The notes: generated by a model from the letters alone, not told the origin. A stretch of DNA of 64,000 bases from Tenacibaculum pacificus (GCF_027941775.1 NZ_CP115917.1:664001-728000), one strand, 5' to 3'; numbered from the stretch's first letter, positions 48,908-58,731 are shown. Program-made: numbers and translations.

Positions 48908-49540
48908 CTACTGTTCTTTTTTTATCATATTAAAAATGAAAAATATTTCGCCAGCAATTTGTTTGCTGGTTTTTAAATAACCTTCTGTAACTAAATCTGT
49001 ATTATCAGTACTTTTAGGGTCTGAATATGGTAAGTGAAATCTAGATATTGCATCGGGTATAAAAGGGCAATTTTCATCAGCGCTATCACAAGTTGTAATG
49101 GCAATATATGGATAGGCATTATTAGGATCATCATAGATTTTCGAAAAACCTAAAATGTTATTCTTAGAGCCTTTAAAAGATATTACGTAATGTGGGTTTT
49201 GATGAGAGAAATCTTTAATGTTAAATTCAAAACCTGTTTTTTGTAAGCTTTTTACAGTATTTCTATGAAAAGCAGTAACTTCTGTTCCTCCTGAGTAAGC
49301 GAAAATATTTTTTAAATTAAAGTATTCAATAGCAAAAAAACTCCAAACTTGTGCGAATTGACTTCTTCTAGAATTGTGAGTACAAATAAAATTTAAATTG
49401 ATTCTTTCTCTTTCCTTATATTCACTAATAATTAGGTTAGCTATATTAGTCAGTAGTTCTTTACGTGTATCACTAATTATTATTTCTTTTGTAGCTTCTT
49501 CAAAGAATATTTTTGTATTGATATTTTTAGTGTTTATCAT
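48908..49540 (-). CDS. ArsC/low-molecular-weight protein tyrosine phosphatase-like protein
   Basis: About 210 residues from ATG at 49538-49540 (MINTKNINTKIFFEEATKEI); a longer start at 49585 lies inside the promoter. The P-loop is LNFICTHNSRRSQFAQ with C53 and R59 (C-x5-R), and the general-acid region reads DPKSTDNTD. The long N-terminal helix and CTHNSRRS resemble the arsenate-reductase-like phosphatases common in Flavobacteriia. Arsenate versus phosphotyrosine substrate is undecided; no ars genes are near. Confidence 0.85.
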   Translation of the reverse strand: MINTKNINTKIFFEEATKEIIISDTRKELLTNIANLIISEYKERERINLNFICTHNSRRSQFAQVWSFFAIEYFNLKNIFAYSGGTEVTAFHRNTVKSLQKTGFEFNIKDFSHQNPHYVISFKGSKNNILGFSKIYDDPNNAYPYIAITTCDSADENCPFIPDAISRFHLPYSDPKSTDNTDLVTEGYLKTSKQIAGEIFFIFNMIKKEQ

Positions 49541-49574
49541 TTTTTTACAGTTCTTTTGCAATATGCAATTATTG

Positions 49575-49582
49575 CAAAAATA
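49575..49582 (-). promoter_or_regulatory. -7 element of the ArsC-like gene
   Basis: Minus-strand TATTTTTG fits TAnnTTTG, 34 nt before the ATG at 49540, and sets the start choice. Confidence 0.5.
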
Positions 49583-49613
49583 CAATGTAAAGCTCTTTTT
49601 TTGAATTAAGTAA

Positions 49614-50171
49614 ATGTTAAGTATGTGTTTAGAAATAGGAAATAAAGTAGCGGTATTAGATGCTGATATTAGAGGAGTTATAGCACGAAAAGAAAACGAT
49701 CTTTTTTTTGTTAAGGATGAAGATGGAATGGAGTTTCCTTTTTTAGCATCGGAGTTAATTAAAATAGAGGTATCTCAGTATGAGATAAGTAAACATGTAC
49801 GTGTTAACAAATCATTATTAAAAGAAAAAACTCAAGAACCAATTAAAAAGAAAAAATCCTTTTTTGTAAAGGATAAAAATGAAGTAGTCATGGAGGTAGA
49901 TTTACATGCTGAAAAATTAGTAAAATCTACTAGAGGAATGGATAATTACGATGTATTGTCGTTGCAATTAGAAACAGCAAAACATAAATTAGAATACTGT
50001 ATTTCAAAAAGTATTTCAAAACTTGTGTTAATTCACGGAGTTGGTGAAGGAACTTTAAAATCGGAATTAGATTATTTATTGAATAATTATCCTGTAAAAT
50101 ATTACGATGCTTCTTATCAAAAATATGGTAAAGGAGCTACTGAAATTTATATTTTTCAAAACCCAAATTAA
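49614..50171 (+). CDS. Smr-domain protein with N-terminal DUF2027-like part
   Basis: 185 residues: a small N-terminal beta domain (IGNKVAVLDADIRGVIARKENDLFFV), a basic linker and a C-terminal Smr domain with VDLHAEKL and LVLIHGVGEGTLKSEL. Smr domains nick DNA or RNA branches or, in collided-ribosome rescue, cleave mRNA. ATG 49626 (MCLEIGNKV) is an alternative start. It precedes the cysteine desulfurase gene by 8 nt. Confidence 0.88.
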   Translation: MLSMCLEIGNKVAVLDADIRGVIARKENDLFFVKDEDGMEFPFLASELIKIEVSQYEISKHVRVNKSLLKEKTQEPIKKKKSFFVKDKNEVVMEVDLHAEKLVKSTRGMDNYDVLSLQLETAKHKLEYCISKSISKLVLIHGVGEGTLKSELDYLLNNYPVKYYDASYQKYGKGATEIYIFQNPN

Positions 50172-50179
50172 TTTACTTT

Positions 50180-51334
50180 ATGAAAACTATTTATTTAGAT
50201 AATGCTGCTACTACGCCTATGTTGCCTGATGTTGTTGAGGTAATGCAACAATCAATGTTACATAATTTTGGCAATCCATCTTCAGTTCATCAATTTGGAA
50301 GAAAAGCAAAATCAGCTGTTGAAACAGCACGAAAAAATATTGCGAAACATTTTAACGTATCTCCAAGTGAAATAATTTTTACAGCGGGTGGTACTGAAGC
50401 AGACAATTTAATATTATACAATGCTGTTTTAAATTTAGGTGTAACAAGAATTATTACTTCTGAAATAGAACATCACGCTGTTTTACGAACTGTTCAATAT
50501 CTTCAAGATAAACACCAAATAATTGTGGAATTTATCCCTATAAATAATCAAGGAGAAGTCGAATTAAATGAATTAGATACTATTTTAAAAAAATCAACAC
50601 AAAAAACTTTGGTTAGTTTAATGTATGTAAATAATGAAATAGGTAACTTATTACCAATTGATGCGGTTGTTGAAGTATGTAAAGAGAATAACGCTTATTT
50701 TCATTCTGATACTGTACAGGCAATTGGACATTATCAATTAGATTTACAAAAAACACCTATAGATTTTATTGCAGCAAGTGCGCATAAATTTCACGGACCA
50801 AAAGGTGTTGGTTTTGCATATGTAAAAAAAGGTGTTTCGATAAAACCTTTGTTACACGGAGGTGAGCAAGAAAAAGGGGCAAGAGCAAGTACGGAGAATG
50901 TACATGCTATTTTAGGAATGGAAAAAGCTTTAGATATTTCGTACGAGTATTTAGAGGAAGATAAAAATCATATTGAAGGAGTAAAAAAATATTTTATAAA
51001 GCAATTAAAAACACAGTTTAAAAATATTGAATTTAATGGTTTTTCTGAAAGTTTAGAAAAAAGTAGTTATACAATATTAAATGTACGTTTTCCTGTACAG
51101 GATAAAATGATGCTTTTTAATTTAGATTTACAAGGAATTGCAGCTTCAGGAGGAAGTGCTTGTCAGAGTGGAGCAAGTAAAGGTTCTCATGTATTGCGAG
51201 CTTTTTTAGATGAAAAAGCTACTGAAAAAACATCTGTACGTTTTTCATTTAGTAAATTAACAACACTAAATGATGTTAAATTTACTATTGAAAAACTAAA
51301 AAAAATAAAAGTAATTCAACATTTTTTGGTTTAA
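50180..51334 (+). CDS. Cysteine desulfurase, NifS/IscS-like
   Basis: 384 residues of class V aminotransferase fold: YLDNAATTPMLPDVVEVM, GGTEADNLIL, PLP lysine K203 in SAHKFHGPKG, and catalytic Cys328 in GGSACQSGAS within the mobile loop. It moves sulfur from cysteine to acceptor proteins. No iscU or suf genes are nearby; in Flavobacteriia the main cluster is suf, so this copy may serve tRNA thiolation, which is an inference. Confidence 0.93.
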   Translation: MKTIYLDNAATTPMLPDVVEVMQQSMLHNFGNPSSVHQFGRKAKSAVETARKNIAKHFNVSPSEIIFTAGGTEADNLILYNAVLNLGVTRIITSEIEHHAVLRTVQYLQDKHQIIVEFIPINNQGEVELNELDTILKKSTQKTLVSLMYVNNEIGNLLPIDAVVEVCKENNAYFHSDTVQAIGHYQLDLQKTPIDFIAASAHKFHGPKGVGFAYVKKGVSIKPLLHGGEQEKGARASTENVHAILGMEKALDISYEYLEEDKNHIEGVKKYFIKQLKTQFKNIEFNGFSESLEKSSYTILNVRFPVQDKMMLFNLDLQGIAASGGSACQSGASKGSHVLRAFLDEKATEKTSVRFSFSKLTTLNDVKFTIEKLKKIKVIQHFLV

Positions 51335-51552
51335 TATTAAAAAAATAGATTGATATTATTTAGAATTAATTTAAGTATTCTTATCTTTCTATGAAAATGG
51401 TGTTTTTGAATTTTTTATCTATCATATTATTTTTTACATCAAAAATAAAGCTGTTGATTTGTAATCAAAAATTACGAATAATATCTTTATTATCAGGAGT
51501 ATAAGGTATATTTTTAGTGTTATTAAAAGAAATAAACATAAAAGTACATAAA

Positions 51553-52477
51553 ATGAAGTTATTTTTGAATATAATCTTAGTATTTGTCTTTAGTATTTGT
51601 GCATTAACAAATGTAACAGCACAGCAAGATCCTCAATATTCACAGTATATGTATAATACTATGAATGTAAATCCTGCCTATGCAGGTTCTAAAGACTTTG
51701 GTGTTATTACAGTTTTAGGAAGAACGCAGTGGGTTGGTTTTGAAGGTGCTCCAAAAACTCAAAATATAAGTTATCACACTCCGTTAGGGGATTCTGGATT
51801 AGGTTTAGGAATTAATATAATGAATGATGAAATTGGTCCTTCAAAAGAAATTTATTTAGATGCAAACGCATCATATACCATTGAAACCGATTTAGAAGGT
51901 AATTTAGCTTTTGGTTTACGTTTAGGAGGACGTTTTTTGAATATTGATTGGAGTAAAGGAAAGGCTGATGAGCAAGAAGCTGTTTTTGGAGAAAATATAA
52001 GTAAATTTTTACCAACTATTGGAGCAGGGATTTATTATTATAAACCAGAATGGTATGTTGGATTATCAGTGCCTAATATTTTAAGGTCAGAACATTATGA
52101 TAATAAAAAACAGTTAGGGCAAACAGCTGTTGAAAAAATGCATTTTTTCTTAATAGCAGGGTATGTGTATGATATAAATTATGATTTAAAATTTAAACCA
52201 GCACTACTAGTAAAAGCTGTTTCAGGAGCTCCTTTATCTTTAGATGTATCGGCTAATTTATTGTTTAAAGAAAAATTTAGAGCAGGTTTAGGATGGAGAT
52301 GGGATGACGCTATAAGTGCTCTTTTAGGTTTTCAAGCATCGGAAAGTTTACTTGTTGGGTATTCATACGATTTAACAACATCTAATTATAATGTAACAAA
52401 TTCAGGAACTCATTGAAATTATGTTACAATACGAATTATCAAGAGGTGTAAAATATAGATCTCCTAGATTCTTTTAA
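51553..52477 (+). CDS. PorP/SprF family type IX secretion membrane protein (interrupted at 52411-52415)
   Basis: About 308 residues. Signal peptide MKLFLNIILVFVFSICALTN; an ATG at 51517 would add 12 residues before it. The start of the mature part QQDPQYSQYMYNTMNVNPAYAGS is diagnostic of PorP/SprF. As written the protein stops after NSGTH at 52416; in the next frame EIMLQYELSRGVKYRSPRFF ends at 52477, the family C terminus. CATTGAAATT read as CATGAAATT restores GTHEIMLQYE. Such proteins bind the periplasmic side of surface-attached adhesins secreted by T9SS. The OmpA partner gene starts two bases later. Confidence 0.92.
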
Positions 52478-52478
52478 A

Positions 52479-54553
52479 ATGATATTATATGAGTTTAAAA
52501 AAATCTTATTATTATTAATACTGATAATAGCTGTTAAAAATTTTGGTCAAAGTAAAAGAGTTGCTGATCGATATTTTAATGAATTCTCATATCTACAATC
52601 AGCTAAGCTATATAAAGCTTTAGTTCAAAAAAAGGAGATACATCTAAACATGTTCTAAGTCGTTTAGCTGCATCTTATTATAATAATTCAGAAACACTAC
52701 AAGCTGAAATTTGGTATAAAAAATTACTAGAAGTTCATAAAGATATTTTAGAAGATAAATATTTATTTAAGTACGCTCAAGTATTAAGAAGTAACGGAAA
52801 GTATAAAAAATCAGACTCAATTTTTTTATTATTATCTCCTTCGGATAAGAGTAATAGAAAAGAAGAACTTGAAAATGAAAATTATTTATCAGATTATTCT
52901 AATGAAGATATTCAAGTTGGAGTTAGAAATTTATCTATTAATACAGCGTATTCTGATTTTGGAGGTTTTTTGTTAAATGGAAAATCGTATTACACTTCTG
53001 CAGTGCCAAAAGGAGGTAAAAAAGAACGTATTTATAAATGGAATAATCAACCTTTTTTAAATGTTTATAAGGCAGATGAAAAAATAAGATCTTTTAATAA
53101 AAATCAAAAAGATACGATTTTAACACTCGTTAATAAACGTTTACTTACCGCTCCAATTAGTTCAGAGTTTCATGAATCTAATCCAGTTTTTACAAAAGAT
53201 GGGAAAACCCTTTATTTTACAAGAAATAATGTAAAATTAAATGCTAAAAAACCAAAAACAGATAAAAAAAATACATCAAATTTAAAAATTTACAAAGCAA
53301 GTTTTATTAATGGATTTTGGGTAAATGTCAAAGAATTACCATTTAATAATGATGCTTATTCAATTGGACATCCAGCATTAAGTGCTGATGAAAAAACATT
53401 GTACTTTGTTTCTAATATGCCAGGTGGTTTCGGAGCTACAGATATTTATAAAGTAGCTGTTTTAGGAGATAATAATTATGGAATTCCTATCAATTTAGGT
53501 GAGAATATTAATACTTCAGATAAAGAAATGTTTCCTTTTGCTGCTGAAGATGGGAATTTATATTTTTCATCAAACGGACATTTAGGCTTTGGTCTTTTAG
53601 ATATTTTTCAATCAAAAATAATAAAAGATTCGACTTATTTAAAAGCTAGGAATTTAGGACGTCCTTTTAATAGTCAAAGAGATGATTTTTCTTTTTATAT
53701 AAATGAAGATGGTAAAAAAGGTTTCTTTTCTTCGAACAGAAAAGAAGGAAAAGGTGATGATGATATTTATAGTTTTTATATGTATACTGATTCTCCTGTT
53801 TGTAGTCAATCGATAGAAGGTACTGTAAAAGAAACGGTAAACAATACGTTAATTCAAGGAGCACTTGTAACACTGGTTGATAATAAAGGTAAGGTAATTA
53901 GTGAAACATTATCCGACACTAAAGGTAAGTACTTTTTCAAGAGTGTTTTATGTGATGGTAAGTATACTGTTTTTGCTAAAAAATTAAATCATAAACCAAA
54001 AAACATAAAACAAATTACTGTAGTTAAAGAGCAAGTTAGTATCGTAAATTTAGATTTAATTCCTTTAGTTATAGGAAATCAAATAGTTATTAATCCAATA
54101 TTTTTTGATTATGCGACATCAATTATAAGAGAAGATGCTCAATATGAATTAGAAAATATTGTGTCGGTAATGACAAGTAACCCAGAAATAAGTATTAAAA
54201 TTGAATCACATACTGATAGTAGAGGTACTAAAGATTACAATAGAAAATTATCTGATAAAAGAGCTAAATCAACAAAAAAATATATACTTGAAAGGGGGAT
54301 TGATAAAAATAGAATTATAAGTGCTATTGGTTACGGAGAAGATAAGTTATTAAATAAATGTAACGATTTTAGTAATTGTTCAGAAGAAGAGCATCAAAGA
54401 AACAGACGCTCTTATTTTTATATTACTAAAGGTGCTGAAGTTATAAAAAAGAGAGAAGTATTAGAAAAAATGAAACCGAGAAAACTAACTCCTAAAAAGA
54501 ATAATTTTTTGCTTTTTTTGAAGAATAATTTTAAAAATAAGAATCAAAAATAA
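52479..54553 (+). CDS. OmpA-family protein with TPR, PD40 and CarboxypepD-like domains (frame break at about 52632)
   Basis: About 690 residues. Signal segment FKKILLLLILIIAVKNFGQS, TPR-like helices (YFNEFSYLQSAKLYKALV), a PD40 beta-propeller (NPVFTKDGKTLYFTR; HPALSADEKTLYFVSN), a carboxypeptidase-regulatory-like Ig domain (about EGTVKETVNNTLIQGALVTL) and a C-terminal OmpA domain (IKIESHTDSRGTKDYNRKLS) that binds peptidoglycan. This order is that of PorE and its relatives, partners of PorP/SprF. The first frame stops at 52659; the main frame is reached by a -1 shift in a seven-A tract (CAA AAA AAG), also a phased A AAA AAG heptamer. One missing A is the simple reading. No sprB-like adhesin is adjacent. 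Confidence 0.88.
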
Positions 54554-54558
54554 TATTA

Positions 54559-54939
54559 ATGGAAGATCTGTTTAAAGACGATTATCAAATATTAGAAGAA
54601 GAACCTTATGAATGTTTTTTAAATAGATTTAAAGGATTTGGAAAAGAACTATATACTGAGATAAAACTTCAAATTCCTTTAGTTTTTAAAAACTTAAAAT
54701 TGTATAAAGCAATAAAACTTAGAAAAGAATACAATGGAGTTTGTCTTCAAGATTTAGATAGTTATGCGCATTATTCTTTTGATAAAATAATATTTAGAAT
54801 TTATATTGATCCTGATTCAGAAGTTATCGGAATTCACAATTATGACCTTCTTTTTGAAACAGGGTTTTGGTCAGAAAACCCTACAAAAGAGATAGTTAGT
54901 TTTATAAAAAAGGAAATTATATCCAATAATTATATGTGA
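54559..54939 (+). CDS. Unrecognised small acidic protein
   Basis: 126 residues, no signal peptide, no membrane span, rich in aromatic residues (YECFLNRFKGFGKELYTEIKL; FRIYIDPDSEVIGIHNYDLLF). It starts five bases after the OmpA gene and is probably in the same transcript. I do not recognise the family. The codon use is like its neighbours. Confidence 0.7.
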   Translation: MEDLFKDDYQILEEEPYECFLNRFKGFGKELYTEIKLQIPLVFKNLKLYKAIKLRKEYNGVCLQDLDSYAHYSFDKIIFRIYIDPDSEVIGIHNYDLLFETGFWSENPTKEIVSFIKKEIISNNYM

Positions 54940-54995
54940 TTACACTTACGAAAGCTTTTAGTTTTTTTTATTCTATCAAAATTTTTCAAAAATAA

Positions 54996-55024
54996 AAAAA
55001 GCGCTCATTTTTGAGCGCTTTTAA
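54996..55024. terminator. Terminator after the OmpA unit, shared with the convergent coiled-coil gene
   Basis: AAAAAGCGCTCA pairs with TGAGCGCTTTT (GCGCTCA at 55001-55007, TGAGCGC at 55012-55018). Confidence 0.85.
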
Positions 55025-55049
55025 AATATATTGTAAAGTAAAATTTTGA

Positions 55050-55820
55050 TTATACAAATAAGTTATCAATCTTTTCTTTTTCTTCTTGAGCTAAAGCAGC
55101 ATCAACTAAAATACGTCCACTATGCTCATCAATTGTAATTTTCTTACGATTAGCAATTTCTAATTGTACCTGAGGAGGTATCGTAAAGAAAGAACCACCA
55201 GCAGCACCACGCTCAATTGCTACAACAGCTAAACCGTTTCTTACTTTTGTACGTATTCTGTTATATGCAGTTAATAAGTGTTTGTCGATAGATTGCGCAT
55301 ATTCTTCAGATTTCTCTTTTAATAATTGCTCTTCTTTTTCAGTTTCTTTTAAAATATCATCAAGCTCATTTTTTTTATGAGTTAAATGTGCTTGTTGTTG
55401 TTTTACTTTTTCCTTAGTTTTTTCAACAACTCCATTTTTTTGAGTTATTTTAACTTTGTACTCTTTAATTCTTTTTTCAGATAATTCAATTTCTAATTCT
55501 TGAAATTCAATTTCTTTTGTTAAAGCTTCAAATTCACGATTGTTACGAACATTTTGTTGTTGCTCTTCGTATTTTGTGATTAAAGCTTTAGATTCTACAA
55601 TTGCAGATTTTTTATTACTAATATCAGTATCTAAACTACCAGCTTCTTCTTTTAATTTAGAAAGTCTAGTATTTAATCCGGCAACTTCATCTTCTAAATC
55701 TTCAACTTCTAAAGGTAATTCACCACGAACGTTTCTGATTTCGTCAATTCTAGAATCGATTAACTGTAAATCGTATAACGCTCTTAATTTTTCTTCTACC
55801 GTTACTTCTTTTTTTGCCAT
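55050..55820 (-). CDS. DUF164-type coiled-coil protein with degenerate zinc ribbon
   Basis: 256 residues: a long antiparallel coiled coil (about 15-185) and a C-terminal ribbon. In the wider family the ribbon has paired Cys (CGGCxxxIPPQ, CEHCGRIL); here the places read GAAGGSFFTIPPQ and IDEHSGRILVD, with Ser or Ala for each Cys, so zinc is probably not bound. It starts six bases after nif3's stop on the same strand, an arrangement often seen in this phylum. Function unknown. Confidence 0.9.
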   Translation of the reverse strand: MAKKEVTVEEKLRALYDLQLIDSRIDEIRNVRGELPLEVEDLEDEVAGLNTRLSKLKEEAGSLDTDISNKKSAIVESKALITKYEEQQQNVRNNREFEALTKEIEFQELEIELSEKRIKEYKVKITQKNGVVEKTKEKVKQQQAHLTHKKNELDDILKETEKEEQLLKEKSEEYAQSIDKHLLTAYNRIRTKVRNGLAVVAIERGAAGGSFFTIPPQVQLEIANRKKITIDEHSGRILVDAALAQEEKEKIDNLFV

Positions 55821-55826
55821 CTCTGT

Positions 55827-56921
55827 TTATATATAGTGTATTGGATTTGTACTTTCTTCGCTTAAAGCAATCGCAAAAGTACTAAATTTTTTGCTAAGAT
55901 AATCAACCAAAAGGTTTTTTGTAAACTGTTCACTCTCATAATGTCCAACATCGGCAAGGACTATTTTTCCTTCGGCTTGAAAAAATTCATGATATTTAAA
56001 ATCGGCACTTATATAAGCATCTGCATTTTGTTGTATCGCATTTTTTATAGCAAAACTTCCCGAACCACCTAAAACAGCTACTTTTTTAATTGGTTTTTCT
56101 AATAATTCAGAATAACGAATACAATCAGTTTTAAATGTTTTTTTTACAAAAGATAAAAATTTATGTTCATTCATCGGAGTTTTAAACTCGCCAATCATTC
56201 CCATTCCTATATTCTGATGACTATTATCTAAAGTAATTATTTCATAAGCAACCTCTTCATACGGATGATTATTAAATAATGTTTTAAGTATTTTTCCTTC
56301 TAAATTATTGATGAAAGTTACCGAAATAGCTATTTCTTCTTCGGATATAAATTCACCTTTTTCACCTATTTTTGGATTTGAATTTTCATTTCCTTTATAG
56401 GTTGTTATTCCTTCAGAATTAAAAGAGCAATTATCGTAATTTCCGATACTTCCTGCACCTGCTTCAAAAAGTTTTGTGCGTAATTTTTCGGCATTTTTAA
56501 TTGGAACATAGGTTGTCATTTTTTTTATAATCCCTTTTTTAGGAATTAATGTTTGACAGTTTTCTAAGCCTAAAACTTCACACATTTTAGCTGAAACACC
56601 ATTGTTTACATTATCTAAAGCAGTATGTGTTGCATAAATTGCAATGTTATTTTGAATCGCTTTTAAAACAACACGTTCTACATAATTTTTGCCATTTAAT
56701 TTTTTTAATCCGCTAAAAATAATAGGATGGAAGCTTACAATTAAATTACAATTTTTAGCAATTGCTTCATCAACAGTTTTTTCTAAAGTATCTAGTGTTA
56801 CTAAAACACCTGTAACTTTTGTAGAATAATCGCCAATTAATAAGCCAACATTGTCAAAACTTTCGGCATAAGCCAGCGGAGCTAGTTCTTCAATATAATT
56901 TGTAACGTCTTTTATTTGCAT
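55827..56921 (-). CDS. Nif3-like dinuclear metal centre protein (DUF34/YbgI)
   Basis: 364 residues, the long form with an inserted PII-like domain (about 125-230, YVPIKNAEKLRTKLFEAGAG). Metal-binding motifs include IVSFHPIIFSGLKKL, IYATHTALDN and C-terminal VLADVGHYESEQF. Often annotated as GTP cyclohydrolase I type 2, but that activity is not established for this protein. Together with the coiled-coil gene it forms a two-gene unit. Confidence 0.9.
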   Translation of the reverse strand: MQIKDVTNYIEELAPLAYAESFDNVGLLIGDYSTKVTGVLVTLDTLEKTVDEAIAKNCNLIVSFHPIIFSGLKKLNGKNYVERVVLKAIQNNIAIYATHTALDNVNNGVSAKMCEVLGLENCQTLIPKKGIIKKMTTYVPIKNAEKLRTKLFEAGAGSIGNYDNCSFNSEGITTYKGNENSNPKIGEKGEFISEEEIAISVTFINNLEGKILKTLFNNHPYEEVAYEIITLDNSHQNIGMGMIGEFKTPMNEHKFLSFVKKTFKTDCIRYSELLEKPIKKVAVLGGSGSFAIKNAIQQNADAYISADFKYHEFFQAEGKIVLADVGHYESEQFTKNLLVDYLSKKFSTFAIALSEESTNPIHYI

Positions 56922-57021
56922 TTTTTTTAATTTAAAAAAGATGTTTCAAAGTTACTAAAACTTGCTTTTGATATGTTTTTTATTTTAAAAGATGAACAAT
57001 TTTTAAATCTGAGTACAAATA

Positions 57022-57113
57022 CCTAGCCCCGATTGAAGCAATTGTTTGAGCTCTTTTTTATTTTTCTTTTCGAAAAAAAAAAGCGAGTGCGGAAAGCGGG
57101 AAATTGCTTCAAA
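57022..57113 (-). repeat. Flavobacterial intergenic repeat element, copy C
   Basis: The reverse complement of this stretch is nearly copy B: ends CCTAGCCCCGATTGAAGCA and GAAAGCGGGAAATTGCTTC, core GAGCTC, and an A/T inner inverted repeat that differs in length from copy B. It lies between divergent nif3 and lpxK and overlaps an upstream in-frame TTG, which rules out the longer lpxK start. Confidence 0.8.
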
Positions 57114-57120
57114 TTATTTT

Positions 57121-57128
57121 TACTTTTG
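57121..57128 (+). promoter_or_regulatory. -7 element directly before lpxK
   Basis: TACTTTTG fits TAnnTTTG and ends only five bases before the ATG at 57134, so the message would be leaderless or nearly so if used. Confidence 0.4.
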
Positions 57129-57133
57129 ATGTT

Positions 57134-58162
57134 ATGAAATTACTTCGATTTTTATTGTTTCCGTTTGCTATTTTATACGATGTTATTACAACAATTCGTA
57201 ATTGGTTTTTTGATATAAATGTTTTAAAATCGACTTCTTTTAAAGTTCCTGTTATTTCGGTAGGAAATTTAAGCGTTGGTGGAACAGGAAAATCGCCACA
57301 AATTGAATTTTTAATCCGATTATTAAAAGATGATTATAAAGTTGCCGTTTTAAGTCGTGGATATAAACGAAAAACGGAAGGTTTTCAATTGTTAAATGAC
57401 ACACATTCTGCTGCTGATGTTGGCGATGAACCGTTACAATTTTACACGAAATTTAAAAATGATGCGACTATTGCAGTTGATGCCGATAGAACAAATGGGA
57501 TTCAAAATTTATTAAAAAATGATGCAGATTTACAAGTTGTTTTGTTAGATGATGCGTATCAGCACCGAAAAGTAACGGCAAGTACAAGTATTTTATTGAC
57601 AAAATATAATGATTTATATATTGATGATTTTATAGTACCTACTGGAAATTTAAGAGAAGCGAGAAGAGGAGCAAAGCGTGCAAAAATTATTATTGTAACA
57701 AAATGTCCTGAAAATTTATCTGAAGAAAAACAACAAGAAATTATTAAAAAGATAAAACCGAAAGCGCATCAGCAAGTATTTTTTACAACGATTTCTTATG
57801 ATGAAAATTTAAAAGGACTCGATACAGATTTGACAATATCAGATTTAAAAAATAAAGAAGTTTTATTGGTTACAGGAATTGCGAATCCTGTTTCATTATT
57901 ACAGTTTTTATCTGAAGAAAAAATAAGCTACAAACATTTAAAATATCCTGATCATTATGATTTTAAAACAAGTGATGTTGAAAAAATAAAAATGGAGTTT
58001 AATCAATTACCTTCTGACAATAAAATAATACTAACTACAGAAAAAGATTATATGCGATTACAATATAAACTACAAAATGTATGTTATGTATGTATAAAAA
58101 GTGCTTTTTTAAATAACGAAGAAATATTTAATGATTTTATTATCACGCAAATAAAATGTTAA
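57134..58162 (+). CDS. lpxK: Tetraacyldisaccharide 4'-kinase
   Basis: 342 residues from ATG 57134 (MKLLRFLLFPFAILYDVITT, an N-terminal membrane-associated helix). P-loop region VISVGNLSVGGTGKSPQIEF, then VLSRGYKRK, VGDEPLQFY, VVLLDDAYQHRKV and LREARRGAKRA. It phosphorylates the lipid A precursor at the inner membrane. It stands alone between repeat copy C and the thioredoxin-like gene. Confidence 0.94.
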   Translation: MKLLRFLLFPFAILYDVITTIRNWFFDINVLKSTSFKVPVISVGNLSVGGTGKSPQIEFLIRLLKDDYKVAVLSRGYKRKTEGFQLLNDTHSAADVGDEPLQFYTKFKNDATIAVDADRTNGIQNLLKNDADLQVVLLDDAYQHRKVTASTSILLTKYNDLYIDDFIVPTGNLREARRGAKRAKIIIVTKCPENLSEEKQQEIIKKIKPKAHQQVFFTTISYDENLKGLDTDLTISDLKNKEVLLVTGIANPVSLLQFLSEEKISYKHLKYPDHYDFKTSDVEKIKMEFNQLPSDNKIILTTEKDYMRLQYKLQNVCYVCIKSAFLNNEEIFNDFIITQIKC

Positions 58163-58219
58163 TTTTTTTTATTTTTGGTATTATTTTTGATATTTTTGAA
58201 GTAATAAACAATAATCATA

Positions 58220-58678
58220 ATGAGAAATATATTTTTTATTTTAGTATTTTTTTTAGGAGTAAACACTTCTTTTGCTCAACAAAGTGTTCTAGATGGAAAC
58301 GTAAAATGGGAAGAGTCTTTTGATAGCGCAATTAAAAAAGCTAAAAGTGAAGATAAACCATTATTGCTTTTTTTTACTGGTTCGGATTGGTGTCCGCCTT
58401 GTCAACAAGTAGATAGAGAATTATTTAATACAGATAAATTTAAAGGGTTTTCAGATGAAAACTTAATTTTATATAAAGCTGATTTCCCTAGAAATAGAGA
58501 TTTAGTTCCTTTATGTACCAAGCAACAAAATAGCAAATTACAAAATAGATATGGAATTAGTGCTTATCCTACAGTGTTAGTTGTAAACGCTAAAGGAAAT
58601 GTTTTAGGTAAGAAAAAAGGTGCTTATATGGCAGAATATTATTATCCTTTTTTAGAAAAAATTATAAAAAATAACTAA
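58220..58678 (+). CDS. Secreted thioredoxin-like protein, CPPC active site
   Basis: 152 residues: signal peptide MRNIFFILVFFLGVNTSFAQ, thioredoxin fold with TGSDWCPPCQQVDRELF (C58, C61) and the cis-Pro loop ISAYPTVLVV. Periplasmic; likely a thiol reductase or isomerase. A terminator follows at 58681-58712. Confidence 0.9.
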   Translation: MRNIFFILVFFLGVNTSFAQQSVLDGNVKWEESFDSAIKKAKSEDKPLLLFFTGSDWCPPCQQVDRELFNTDKFKGFSDENLILYKADFPRNRDLVPLCTKQQNSKLQNRYGISAYPTVLVVNAKGNVLGKKKGAYMAEYYYPFLEKIIKNN

Positions 58679-58680
58679 AT

Positions 58681-58712
58681 AAAAAACGAAGCTATTAAGC
58701 TTCGTTTTTTAT
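58681..58712. terminator. Terminator between the thioredoxin-like gene and manC
   Basis: AAAAAACGAAGC pairs with GCTTCGTTTTTT around TATTAA, between convergent genes. Confidence 0.88.
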
Positions 58713-58731
58713 TTAGTTATTTTTTATAGTA

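Noticed and set aside
52626..52634. Programmed -1 frameshift in the OmpA-family gene at a phased A AAA AAG.
   Set aside because: The break is within the N-terminal helical region, the short product would have no sensible domain boundary, and a one-base A-tract shortfall explains it.
57104..57133. A longer start of lpxK.
   Set aside because: The added codons lie in repeat copy C and upstream of the -7 element.
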